DNA of 64,000 bases from Beta vulgaris subsp. vulgaris (lineage: Eukaryota > Streptophyta > Magnoliopsida > Caryophyllales > Amaranthaceae), in contig NC_079206.1 of NCBI RefSeq assembly GCF_026745355.1, forward strand, positions 41,711,036-41,775,035, given 5' to 3'. Position 1 is the first letter of the stretch. Each line of letters starts with the position of its first letter. Shown here piece by piece: positions 1 through 11,100 of the stretch. The translations under genes and the position numbers were made by a program. The notes below the pieces were generated by a model. It did not search any database. It was given only the letters and a program-made list of their open reading frames with translations, and had not been told where the DNA came from.

Positions 1-23
1 CCATTGCTTATTTTAGTAAAACC

Positions 24-1233
24 TTGGGGCCCAGGGCTCAAGGTAGGTCCATATACGAAAAGGAGTTGATGGCAGTGGTTTTGGCAGTACAAAAGTGGAG
101 ACATTACCTCCTGGGAAGGCATTTCACTATCCACTCAGACCAACAGAGTCTGAAATATTTACTGGAGCAGAGGGAGATAGGCCCCCAAATATCAAAAATG
201 GGTTAGCAAATTGTTAGGCTATGATTTCGAAATCAAGTATAAACCTGGGAAGGCATTTCCCTCTTCCATTGTGTCTGACCGGGATAAGGTTTTTATGAGC
301 ATATTTTGGAAGGAGATGTTCAAGCTACAGGGGACACAATTACACAGAAGTACTGCCTACCACCCTCTGTCTGATGGGCAAACTGAGGTGGTTAACAAGG
401 GCCTGGAAACCTATCTTAGGTGCTTTATCCAAGGAAGACCTAAGTCCTGGGCAGGGTGGTTACCATGGGCAGAGTATTGGTACAACACCTCTTTCCATTC
501 ATCTACAGGCTGCACCCCATTTCAGGCTGTGTATGGCAGAACCCCACCCTTGTTGCACAAATTTGAGAAAGGCAGTACTGCAGTTGGCACCTTGGAAGAG
601 CAACTACTGGAGCGTGATTCTGTGATAGATGATCTGAAGTTTCAGCTCCTACAGGCACAACATTCCATGAAACATCAGGAGGACAAAAGTAGAAGGGAGC
701 TACTGTTAGCTCCAAAAGACATGGTGTATCTTAGGTTGCAACCCTATAGACAACATTCTCTAGCCAAGAAGTTGAATGAGAAATTGGCACCCAGATACTA
801 TGGGCCCTACAAGGTCCTGAGTAAAATTGGCTGAGTTGCATATAAGCTAGAGCTCCCTTCACATGCCAAAATCCACCCAGTTTTTCATGTGTCACAACTC
901 AAGGTGGCCCCTGGGAATCAACCAGTGTCACCTACCATTCCTGCCCAACTTACCTCTGATATGGTCCTAGAAGCTCACCCTCACGCTGTGATGGGAGTTA
1001 AGTACTCTCCTCACCAACCAGCTCAAGTCTCACAAGTGTTGATCCAGTGGGCTAATCTGCCTTTGTTTGATGCTACTTGGGAGGATGCTCAAGCCATCCA
1101 GCTTCGCTTCCCTGAGTTCCACCTTGAGGACAAGGTGGCAGTTTGGCTGGGGGGTATTGCTAAGGCCCAACCCATTCCTCCTATTTTATATACTTATAAC
1201 AGAAGAAAGAAGACAGCTGTCATTGATAAGTGA
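24..1233 (+). pseudogene. Chromovirus pol remnant: RNase H, partial integrase, chromodomain
   Basis: Positions 24-206 encode the RNase H region ([26 protein letters not shown]). About one extra base near 188 shifts the frame, which continues from 211 with LGYDFEIKYKPGK. The frame then jumps at about 257 directly to the middle of the integrase core (SDRDKVF, STAYHPLSDGQTEVVNK), so the zinc finger and the part of the core before SDRDKVF are missing. Integrase runs to a TGA at 832-834. The same frame goes on into the GPY/F-like tail (IHPVFHVSQLK) and a chromodomain (VLIQWANLPLFDATWED, then FPEFHLEDKV) ending at 1233. The chromodomain normally directs integration to marked chromatin. No part can be functional here. 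Confidence 0.88.
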
Positions 1234-1245
1234 GGACTGAGATCA

Positions 1246-1255
1246 CTAGGGGGAA
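1246..1255 (+). other. Polypurine tract of the chromovirus
   Basis: An AGGGGGAA run lies immediately before the TGTACTGAG start of the LTR and 12 bases after the pol stop codon, which is the expected position for plus-strand DNA priming. Confidence 0.7.
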
Positions 1256-1568
1256 TGTACTGAGCTAAGAAGAGAATATTGTGACAGTAGGTGGTTAGTC
1301 TGTTAGCCACCTGTCATTTTGTTAGGCCACTAAGACTCACTCTGTAGTAAATATTTTTGTAATAAATACCCAGGAGAAAGGGAGAGAAAGGCATCCAGAA
1401 AATTGTGTAAACTTAGTGAGTTCTTTTAGTGGGAGAGAACCTTCACCTCTCGAATGTGAGGGAGTTGTAATTGCAGGATTTCCCTAATCTTCAATACAAC
1501 TACTATCCTTAGCCTAATTTCCTTGTCTAATTTCTGCTTAAAGTGAACTAAAATTCCTGTAGCTTAGC
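1256..1568 (+). repeat. 3' LTR of the chromovirus, right end uncertain
   Basis: The LTR starts with TG after the polypurine tract. A TATA-like AATAAATACC lies at about 1361-1370, followed by a purine-rich stretch. I placed the end at a CA near 1568, but no target duplication confirms it. Confidence 0.5.
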
Positions 1569-2280
1569 AAAGTCCAACTGAAGTCTAAACGTTATTGCAT
1601 ACTCCAGTAGCTAAGTTATTAGCTGCACTTAATATATGGTTTTATGCACAAAACAAAAGTCATTCAGCTTACTTTTTGAAACACAAACCATACTCAATCC
1701 TTCTTACACCTTACACCATCTGTTATCACGTAAAAAGGGGCTAGAAGAGATATAGGATGAAAATGAAAAACACAGTCTCTCTATCTTTCCCAACAACTAA
1801 CGGCTCTATTTCACACACCGGCCCTCCTTTTTTAGTTAGAGCTAACTTTTAAACTTTGGGGACACACGGTTGAATGAGAATTTTCGTCCCCAAAACATCC
1901 CCATAAATGCCAACACCGTACTTATATTGTGTAGTTGTGCTTGATACCGTACGGACGTTCTGGAGCCCCTCCTGAGCGAACCCATGCTGTAAATACACCC
2001 CCACCATACCGAGTATTGGGGACACAACTTCAGTGCTGTCCCTGTACCACATAGCTGGAAGTAATGCTTGAACGATTCCTTCTAACACATAATTTGTAGT
2101 ATTTACTTCATTATCATCATGTTCAACGCATTGATCTAAAGTATGGATTATCATAAATAGGAAGTATGAGCTATTAAAAACGATCACCTAATTTTAAAAA
2201 AAAAAACAAATAAAAACGATCACCTAATAAGAATGTAAGAAGAGTAGCTCACGTAAATAAATAAAAAATCATTGCACTAC
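1569..2280. other. No recognised gene; probable intron 4 of the PP2C gene
   Basis: This stretch separates PP2C exon 4 from the retrotransposon. An open frame on the minus strand (1849-2187, 112 codons) matches no family I know and does not continue the PP2C sequence, so I do not call it a gene. It contains the poly(A) footprint described separately at 2176-2228. Confidence 0.5.
2176..2228. repeat. 17-bp direct repeats flanking an A-rich insert
   Basis: A 17-base sequence starting AAAAACGATCACC occurs at 2176-2192 and again at 2212-2228. The 19 bases between are almost pure A. This is the structure of a target duplication around a retroposon of which only the tail was copied. Confidence 0.6.
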
Positions 2281-5200
2281 CAGCTGCACTTTCTACAAGA
2301 AGAGCTTCATCAGTTGTACGAAAACCTGCAATTGGTGAATATATTGAAAAGGAATCAGCTGATAGCATGAAGTTTCAATTTTCCAGTTCATTAGTCACCC
2401 AATTGGAAATCATGGATTATTACCTTCAAGAATCGCCTTTTTGGCAGCTTTGACATCCAACTGCAGTTTAGAAAACGAAACAATATAAGATAATGCATAC
2501 CTAAGAACTGTATTAGTTTGAATACGAAAAATTAAACTAGCAGGAAAGTCTAGCTGACATCCATCTTAGATATGTGAATCAAAGTAAAATATTTTCTTTT
2601 AGTCTGTTTGCAGGCGTACCCAGACACATGTAATTTACAGCAAATAGTAAATTGGAAACTCTACCCAATAGTTTGTAACAAATCATTAGAAAGAAAGTAG
2701 AAAATGTAGAACAGTAGCTTCTTAGTACAGAATAAAAACAATATATTTTTCAGAACAAAGTTAACAACCTTTAACACAATTTGACCAAAAGGATGTAACA
2801 AAATACTACCTCTGTTTTTATTTAGTTGCAACGTTTTGACTTTCACGCTTGCCAATGTACAATTTCAAATCGTTTTATCTCTAATTGTATGTAAGTAAAA
2901 ATTATAAAAATTTGATATTATGAAAGCTTACATCGAAATGAATCAAACAAGACCCCACATGACTATATTTTGTTTAACATATAAATCAATAAATGTGGTC
3001 AAATAAGAGAACATGAATAGTGCAATTTGTCAAACGTTGCAACTAAAAGAGAACGGAGGTAGTATCTATAAGGAAGATCTAAGAAAAAAAATCAAAGGTA
3101 TGGGAGACCACATAAACACACCAACTCACGTGGTAATCCTGCTGAAAGAACGTTAGAATGTAAATGGTTCCGCACATATTCAGCTGCTAGCCGACCTCCA
3201 TGTCCATCATATATAGCAAAGTGTGCACATCTGTCAAAACTCCAGAAAAGAAATGAGAACTAGCTTCATTATAATCCCCATCTTCCTCTCTTTTTTGAGG
3301 CTCAGGAGCAAGTAAGCCAACCAATTACCAGTTACACACCAATAATAAAATAGTAAAAGTTAAATTCCTTAGAGAAAGAAAGAAGGTAAGAAAATGAGAA
3401 CAAAAATAACAAAAGAGCCGTGACAATCTTATGCAGGAGATCTTATACAACCAATTGTCTGCCTTCTGCTTCTCAAATTTACGGGTTAAACACGTACAAT
3501 TGGAAGGCGTAAAAGCAGGATCTCGCATTGGAGGTGAACATTCTAGGGTATCCTTCAGTTACTATACGGTTAATAACGATTGCTAAAATTTTCTGCAATA
3601 TTGATACTAATTGAGAAGGAACAAGGTTGTATTTTCCCTTTGGTACCATCTAATGGGATTTTCCTAAGTCTTTTGAAGATACTGTAGAGCTTGATTATAA
3701 CACTATCTTTCAAGTTTCAATCTGTCGTCCCTGAAGGACCCCTAGTCCTCTGATGCTATATTTCAGTCTCTTGTTCCAAATAAAACATTTTCCCCATCAA
3801 GAATACTAATCATATTCTAATTTAGGAAAAATTGACACATGTGGTCCAACTATTACCAATTATTTTTTATAGGTTCCAACTATCGATTATTCCCTACACG
3901 TCCTAAGTGTGGCGTCTCGTGATCTTCATAGGACCCAACAGGTTACCAACCTGTTGTAGCAGGTTAGATGTCACGTGATGGTATTAATTGAGCACATGGT
4001 ATGGGAGTTTGAGTGAGACATCATTATCATCACCATTAGACAGCAGCAACAACAAGATGACTACAATGTTGGTTTCAATTTGAAATGTCTCACGACTCTC
4101 ACCTTCACTAGTTTTCATTCATTGCTCCTACCCACTTAAATTACCATTTTTGCTCTTTCTCTCTCCTCTCATATCTCCCTTCATTGACTTACAGATTCTT
4201 GTTTTCCCTGTAAAATACAAGTTCTACATCATTCCAAAAAGAAGAGATTTGTAAATCAATTTCTTTAAGCTGTGCTTGGTAACGGCAGCTTTGTCAATGA
4301 CCCCTCGAATAAACAAAGAGAAACTTCCTTAAAAGAGATTCCACACGCAACCCTTTTTAAGATAACATGTTGAGTGAATTAATGACTTCTCAACCTTTCC
4401 TTGGTCGCAGAGATCAATTAACGAATGAACTATATAAGGATTTTTTTCTGGGTTTAATGGGTTTCATTCAAAATTGAGAAAGACATTATTCGGGGGAGAA
4501 AGAGGCAGAATCACAGGTAAAACACCATGTCAAGTTGGTGCTTCCAACTAATAATGGTAAGTTCAGATGATATAGCTGACTGGAAAAATTAACTCCGGCG
4601 ACTGACAGCTTACTGGAAAAATTAACTCCGGCGACTGACAGCTTACTGGAAAAATTAACTCCGGCGACTGACAGCTTACTGGATTTGACGTCGGCCAGAA
4701 AAATGTCCGATGTGCTGCTCATTTTTTTGAATCTGGGTCAAAACGAAAAAAGTGTCTATCAATGGCTTCTTTACAAGACCGGTGAGTTGAAGTGCGCTTG
4801 AGGTTTCCGAAGCTATGTTAGGTATGAGGGTCAGAGTGTGCTATAACTGAGGTTCCATATCTGGAACATGCCTGATTTATTTGGTCGTGGAACAAAGTAT
4901 TTTCCTTCATCTTATATGGGTCTCGCTCTTGATACTCTTTTCAAGTGCAATTCTAAAAAATTTACATCCCATCTTTGAGAGGTTCCACAAAAGGCTTGCA
5001 ACATGGAATTAGAAGCCATTGCTAAGAGGTAGGCCTTGTTCTTTTGGATTGGATTGGATTGAACTAAGGTGAACTGAACTGAAACTCTAAGAGGAAACTA
5101 GCTGAGGTGAGGGGGGGATTTTATCCCCGGCCTTCGCCCGTTCAATTTTCAAAAGGAAATTAATTAGGGCATTGTATGTATAGCTATAGGATTGAACAAT

Positions 5201-7007
5201 CCGCTTCTTCCGCCCACCAACCCTTGATGAGCTAACAGAGCAGGTTTAAGGGATTCTGCTTGAAGAGCTTAACTTGTTTGAACTCAATTGAATTTACATT
5301 AATTCAGTCCAAAAGAACATACAGTAGAATAGATTAACTTGTAAAAAGGAGCACCATTCTCTAGCTCACCTATATAAAAAGAACACCATTCTCTAGCTCA
5401 CCTATATATTTTCATGTCCACGTTCACTATCCCCAAAAGTTTGACTTCTTAGAAAAAATTGAACCAGACTTCCTATATGTTAACATTAATTCTAATAAAG
5501 TTTCAATTAAGTATAGGAAGACGTTTGCCAGCCCAAACACGCTTGAGGCCTTCACATAGTCCTATCCATTCGACAAATGATGCTCTTATCATAGAGAAAT
5601 GGCATGAAGCTTTGCAAATGTAGACATGCGTTGTGGAAAAACATCGTTAACTTAGAGAACTTAGAAGTTACGATCATTCTATCTTTTGCCAGACATTTTA
5701 CCATAACAAAATTAACAGATTTAACCACTAAATAAACGAAAGTTTCCATATCATTTGCCTTGTTTAAAACATATTCAAGTCAAGATATATAATTGTAATA
5801 CTCCTTCAAACTATTAGATTACCCCTTTGTTTTTTCAGAAGTCAAAGCACTAATATATAATACGGTTTTTTCACCAAGTACCCCCGAGTTTTCAGAAAAT
5901 TCACCTGGTACCCTCCAAGTTTTCAAAATTCACAGGGTACCCCTAAGTTTCAAACTAATACACGGGGTACCCTTAAATGCCCTTAATGACTAACGACGTT
6001 AACCGCCGTTAGTCATTAACCCTAATTTTCTGTTTTCAACTCTAATAACCTCTAAACCTAAACCTAACCCTAACCCTAATCCTAACCCTAACTCTAACCC
6101 TAAACCTAAACCTAACCACCCTTCCCCCACCCTCCCACCACCCCTACCCCCTGTCCCACCCCCACCCCCGCCCCAGCAGCCCCCCTCCCTCACCCCAGCA
6201 GCCCCCCTCCCCGACCCTCGCAACCCCCATCCCCACCGCAGCCCCACCCTCCCTCCCCCACTCCAAGCAATTTTCGCAGCCCTGAAATCTCACCCCCTCC
6301 CCCACACCCGCACCCCCACAGCATACCCCCCACCCCCGCGCCACCACCCTCGTTTTCGCAGAACCCGAAATCGCACCCCTCCCCCACCCTCGTTGCACCA
6401 CCCTCCTCCAATTTCTGCGAAACAAAAAGTCCCCCCACAGCGAAAAAAATAAAGGGAAGAAGAAGGAGTTGCGGGCGGCGCGGGGGTGGGGTGGTGGGTT
6501 AGGGTTAGTGTTAATGTTAGGGTTTAGTGTTAGGATTAGGGGATTAATTAGGGTTAAAGTAGAAAATTAGGGTTAACGACTAACCGTTACTTTTTATAAT
6601 TTATTTTTATTAATATGCAATTGAAGATATTAACTGTCAAATGGACGTCTTGAAGACTGAAAAATCAAAATTAAAAAAAAAACAAGTAAATAGTTGATAA
6701 AATACCTTAATTTGGCGGAGTCATAAGCATTAGCACCAGGGAACACAACCCAGGCATCCTCCATAGTATGCCTGGAGCCCTTATCTTCAGCAGCAGCAGC
6801 TTCGATGGTAACGAAACTACCAGCAGATTTCGCATCATTTGCACAACTTGATTTTGGTTGCTGTTCCTCCATATTTTCTGAGGCATCTAGTTTTGTTTTC
6901 TTCATTGTAGAACAATCAGAAGCTTGGATTTCAGGCTTACGCTTGATTACTGAATCATTGATTTCCTGGGAGTCGTACGAAGAAGAGGGAGCAGCTTTTC
7001 CGGCCAT
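2281..7007 (-). CDS. Protein phosphatase 2C (PP2C), 5' four exons
   Basis: Exons, in coding order, are 6706-7007, 3122-3230, 2424-2460 and 2281-2325, all with AG/GT borders and a continuous reading frame (302+109+37+45 nt). The start is the MAGKAAPSSS methionine at 7007. Residues 1-70 are a polar, low-complexity tail. Then come the first PP2C motif (EDKGSRHTMEDAWVVF) with its metal-ligand Asp, and across the exon 1-2 junction RCAHFAIYDGHGGRLAAE with the second metal-binding DGHGG. It continues with NVLSAGLPREL and LDVKAAKKAILEGFRTTDE. The order and wording closely resemble the plant PP2C 8 type (Arabidopsis At1g18030), a Mg/Mn-dependent Ser/Thr phosphatase. At 164 codons it covers roughly half of the family length. 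The C-terminal catalytic half is not found before the chromovirus at 1-1568, so it lies left of the window or is lost. All visible exons are intact. Confidence 0.88.
4579..4677. repeat. 33-bp minisatellite, three copies
   Basis: Three nearly perfect tandem copies of a 33-bp unit start at 4579, 4612 and 4645. Because the unit is a multiple of three, the minus strand reads as repeated SKLSVAGVNFS, but no protein family is suggested. Read on the minus strand each unit has a pyrimidine run followed by CAG, like a 3' splice site. Confidence 0.9.
5031..5322. mobile_element. MITE with TTCTTTTGGA terminal inverted repeats
   Basis: The left end reads CTTGTTCTTTTGGATTGG and the reverse complement of the right end reads ATGTTCTTTTGGACTGAA. 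The interior has short GAACTGAA-type repeats and no coding potential. I could not fix a target duplication, so the superfamily is open. A Tourist or hAT-type MITE is most likely. Confidence 0.6.
5352..5410. repeat. Direct repeat of about 25 bp, two copies
   Basis: The sequence CACCATTCTCTAGCTCACC is present twice at a spacing of about 32 bp, next to the right end of the MITE. Confidence 0.7.
5863..6586. mobile_element. TIR element with CACC/TACCCC and telomere-like arms, right end truncated
   Basis: The left arm starts GGTTTTTTCACC, repeats the TTCACC...TACCCC theme several times, then has TTAATGACTAACG and a CCCTAA-rich block. The centre is C-rich. The right arm has the inverted TTAGGG-rich block and GACTAAC, but the outer repeats are missing and it ends abruptly at CCGTTAC. 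The element at 8107-11392 has the same plan. The long inverted arms suggest a Mutator-like MITE, but this is inference. The minus-strand open frames over the C-rich block are compositional artefacts. Confidence 0.7.
6055..6118. repeat. Interstitial telomere-like repeats (CCCTAA variants)
   Basis: About ten degenerate CCTAAAC / CCCTAAC units resemble the plant telomere repeat CCCTAAA. An inverted counterpart (TTAGGG variants) lies at about 6495-6560 in the same element, so these belong to its arms and do not mark a chromosome end. Confidence 0.75.
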
Positions 7008-7156
7008 TATGAAGGTGTAAGAGACAGGATTTAGAAGGGGAGTGAGCGACTGAGCGGAGGTGTAGGACTAGGATTTGTTGTCCCCAAACGAAATTCGGTT
7101 TTGTGAGGTGAGACTTTAGGCCGAGGGAGATCCAACATCCGGAGATCCCACACGAT
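7008..7156 (-). promoter_or_regulatory. Residual 5' region of the PP2C gene
   Basis: Only about 150 bp of apparently unique sequence remains upstream of the PP2C start before the first Harbinger-type MITE. No clear TATA box is visible on the minus strand. Any distal promoter has been displaced by about 6 kb of transposons. Confidence 0.4.
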
Positions 7157-7159
7157 TAA

Positions 7160-7386
7160 GGCCTGTTCTCCCCAGTTTATTTTCAGTTCAGTTCAGTTTA
7201 GTTCAATTTAGTTCAATTCAGTTCAGTCAGATCAGTTTAGCTCATACCAGTTCAATTGAGTTCAGCTCTTGACAATATTTTTACTCTCACATATCACTAT
7301 TCATTTCAGTTCAGTTCGATTCAGTTCAGTTCAATTCAATTCAGTTCAGTTCAGTTCAGCTGTTTTATGCCGAATAGAGTAGGCCC
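7160..7386. mobile_element. Tourist-like MITE rich in TTCAG repeats
   Basis: The ends GGCCTGTTCT... and ...GTAGGCCC are imperfect inverted repeats, flanked by TAA at 7157-7159 and 7387-7389. The interior is mostly TTCAG/TTCAA pentamers. A TAA duplication is typical of PIF/Harbinger MITEs. Confidence 0.7.
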
Positions 7387-8106
7387 TAAGGCTTTATTTA
7401 GTAGGAAGGATTTGAATGGAAAAGAAAAGAAAGAAAAGATAAAAATAAATTTTCTCATATTTGGTAAAAGAAAATAAGAGGAGTTTGATTGGGAAGGAGA
7501 GGAATAGGAATGGCAACGGGTCGGACTTGGATCGGATATGCATAATCCGACTCCAACCCTACAAGAAGTCGGATTTTAAATCCGAGGCCGATTCTGACTC
7601 TGACCCTACAAGAAGTCGGATTTTAAATCCGAGTCCAACCTCGAAATCCGACTCCGAAAATCTGAATCCAACCCGACTTTAAACCCGAACATCCGACTCC
7701 GGATCTGATCCGACATAAAATCCGAACATTCGACTCCGAACCCGATCAAACTTATTTTTCTGGCCATTATTTATAAAAGAATAGTCCACTATAATACAAT
7801 AATTTAATCATTATAATTTATTCTAATAATCATATGGAAATCTTATATAGTACAAATCATCTAAATATTATTATTATTTTTAACAGTCATTTCTTCAATG
7901 GAAAAATCCTATATAATACAATTGGCTGAAAGTCGAAGTTAGGTTATACATAAATTATACATTAACATAAATAAGAAAAAAGGATTGATTGACTCAAAGT
8001 CGGAGTTGGATTCGGATGTCGTATTATTCTATGAGATCCGACTCCGACCCTCTTTCAACTCGGAGTCAGACTTTTTAAACGGAGTCGGAGTCAGATTATT
8101 TTTTTA

Positions 8107-11100
8107 GTTTTTTCACCAAATACCCCTGACAAAAAAGTTTATTCACCAAATACCCCAACTTTTTTCAAAATTCACCATATACCCATGACTTTTAACAAAA
8201 TTCACCAGAAACCCCAAATTTTTTTAAAAATGACAAATAATGCCGTTAATGACTAACGGCGGTTAACTCCATTAGTCATTAGTATTAATTAACCCTAAAA
8301 AACTCTAATTAACCTAAAAATCCTAAAAACCTAACTAACCTAACCCCCCTCCCTCTCTCTCCCCTAACCCACCACCCCCAACAACCCCAGTCCCACCAGC
8401 TACAAGCCCCCACCACCCAGCCCCCTCCTCTCCCCTTCCCCGCCAGTCGCGACGCCCCTACCCTCCCCTTCCCCTTCCCCTTCCCCTGCAGTCACCTAGC
8501 CCCCTCCCCTTCCCCTGCAACCGTCAGGCAACCCCCCTCCCCTCCCGTCCCTTCGCGCACCTTTGAAACCCTTGCAGTCGTTTTTTTTTCATTTTAGAGG
8601 GGGTTAGGCGGCGTTTGCGGGGGAAGGGGAGGGGATGGGGTTGGGCGGCGTTTGCGGGGGAAGGGGGTTGGGCAACGTTTGTGGGGGGAAGAGGAGAGGA
8701 GGGGAGGGTGTTGGGCGGCGTTTGCGAGGGAAGAGGAGGGGAGGGGGGTTGTGCGGCGATTGCAGGGGAAGGGGAGGGCAGGGGGCTGCGGGGGTAGGGA
8801 AAGGGCGAGGGGGTACTGGGTGTGGTAGAGGGAAGAGGTGTAACACCCCAAAACTTTGGTTCTAAAACTTTATAAAATATTCACTTTTCATTAAAATATC
8901 TGACCAAACCTTTAGGGTGTTACCGCCGCATCTATTGTTCAAAATAAATGCAAGGCTAATTATTAGAAATAAAAATTTTACTCACAAACCAAAGTATCAA
9001 AATAAACCAAACTAAGTTGTCTACTTTATACCAAAACAAAACTAAACAATCTCAAATGGCAGTACTGTAGTGTTTATTAAACTAGGTGAACTTAAAAACT
9101 ATAAATTCACTCATTCCTGCAACGTAGTCCCTTTCACCAACCTGCACAATATAAATAGGAAAAGAGCAAAGAAAAACAAAAACACAAAAATTAGCGAAAG
9201 CTAAGTAATTACAACTCCATCCCGTAAAATAATAATAATAATAGTTATATTTAAAAATAATTTTTATAACATACATACAAATATAATACAATACAGACAA
9301 ACAGACATGTATAACGTAATACAAACAAGTATATAACACACTTAATCAATTTGAATACTCCAAGTTTATATGATTCACACAACATCAAATTTAATTATTA
9401 GAGGGGAATTGAACGTCAGTAGGCCGGGACTAATCCCAGTAACCACCTACTTCAACATGGGTCGTCACCCAATAAATTAAGAGCAATGGCCAATATCGTT
9501 TTGCAGAGCGTCCCTAGTGTGCACACCCCTCACTAATCTAATGGTATCCGCAATGCGCACCAATAGTATTAGGAGGAAGACAATAAAGAGTTGTAACAGA
9601 ATAAAATCAAGTACTGTTCATCACCTATGGAGGATCCAAGTCCACAGGATTATTCCCTCAATATTATTTCCACTTTACGTGATTAATATATTTTAATAGT
9701 TATGGCACATCAAAAAATCACATTAACATTAACATGAACGTCTTTAGTTCAAATAATATTTTCACAACTTAGCCACTTAATAAAATTATAATAATCAACG
9801 TCCATAATTCATAGTAACCAATATATCCATCATTAGAGCCTCATAAAGTCACAATATATATCAACTTATACAGTTCGAAACATCATTAACTCACTAATTT
9901 TACCCATTAAGTTACATTACCAACGTTAATATAATTTTCTTAAACATGGTGATTACATATGTACACTACATTCCAAAAGTAATAACAATACACTTGTAGA
10001 TACATATGTATATTATACGTAAGAATAATAGGTACTATAAATATAATAATAATAATAATAATTTTAGTCATAACACATACTAATACTATTTATGCCACAT
10101 ATATACATCTAATATAAACATAGAATCATATAATCACATGTATTAAACATAGTACATACAATTCCTAACGGGATTCTAGTTGTTGATGGACATTGTGAAT
10201 TACCTCAAACGCTTCCCAGATATAGCAATATCAACTAAAATTCGCCTCCTACGAAGTTTCCGTCTACAACAAATAATATTACCTAAAGTTAGTCAATTAA
10301 TATAATATCCCGAAAAATAATTAACCAAAGTTTACAAAACTAATAATAAACAATTTTGAAAACAAAAGAAGGAAGAAAATTTTAAAAAAAGTTTACCAAA
10401 AAAAAAACCGTGAATCTGCCAAAGGAATTTACCCAACAAAAATCACAATTTTGCATAATGAGTGACAGCAAAGTCACAACTCACGTGACTTGCTGCACTA
10501 TTATAGCATCCTCTTTTTTCTTTTTCTTTTTTTGTTTCTCTTTTTAAAACCAATAGTTGAATTTCATAAGGAACTAAAGTTCCATTTTTTTTTCTATATA
10601 GCTACTGCACGCATCAGACAAAAAAACCAGAAGGAAGAGAGGAAAGAAGAAGAAAGAAGAAAGAAGAAAGAAGAAGAAGGGAGAAGAAGACTGACGCCGG
10701 ATTCCGGCCAAGTCATCGGGTTTTGAAAGTTTTTTTTTTCTGTTGAAACCTTCGAAACACAACAATGGTGATTTTAGATCTGAAATTTAGAACTTACCAA
10801 AAAGATGAAGAAAGTGAATTACGTGAGAATTTTTTTGGGTGTATGGGGATATATATATATGTATGTAAATTTAGGGTTTCACTAAAAGATAAGTATTTAA
10901 AAAAAAAATTTCAGAATTTTCTTTTCTCTCCATCTTTCTATTTTGAACGAAAAAAAAATCTGATTTTTTAAAAAAATCTGATTTCGAAATTTTTTTTTTT
11001 TCTAAAAGATAAAAATCTGATTTAATAAATAAAAACAGTTTCATAAAAAAAATCTGATTTATTATGATTTTACTTTATTTTTCAGAATAAAATCTTATTA

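Larger units (their letters stand above)
1..1568 (+). mobile_element. Ty3/gypsy chromovirus, 3' half (decayed)
   Basis: The order RNase H, integrase, chromodomain, polypurine tract, LTR identifies the 3' half of a plant chromovirus (Ty3/gypsy) on the plus strand. The 5' part lies outside the window. The right boundary is approximate: the LTR starts with TGTACTGAG at 1256 and no clear CA end or target duplication could be fixed. The element is dead, with a frameshift, an internal deletion and a stop codon. Confidence 0.85.
3231..6705 (-). other. PP2C intron 1, expanded by repeats
   Basis: The intron runs from a GTATTT donor at 6705 to a TTTTGACAG acceptor at 3231. At about 3.5 kb it holds a 33-bp minisatellite, a MITE, a direct repeat near 5350-5410 and a TIR element with telomere-like repeats. 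The open frames on its strand show no protein resemblance. Confidence 0.75.

Noticed and set aside
1849..2187. 112-codon minus-strand ORF
   Set aside because: Open but unlike any family I know and not a continuation of PP2C. It overlaps probable intron and repeat sequence.
6055..6118. Chromosome end or telomere fusion
   Set aside because: Units are degenerate, short, and have an inverted partner within the same transposon, so they are element arms.
5999..6438. Overlapping glycine/arginine-rich ORFs on the minus strand
   Set aside because: They are readings of a C-rich, telomere-like block inside a TIR element. No protein similarity, and all frames are open simply because of base composition.
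7555..7632. CRISPR-like repeat
   Set aside because: Only two 30-bp copies 46 bp apart inside a hAT element of a plant genome.
8594..8865. Proline- or glycine-rich ORFs on both strands
   Set aside because: Compositional artefact of the G-rich core of the 8107-11392 element.
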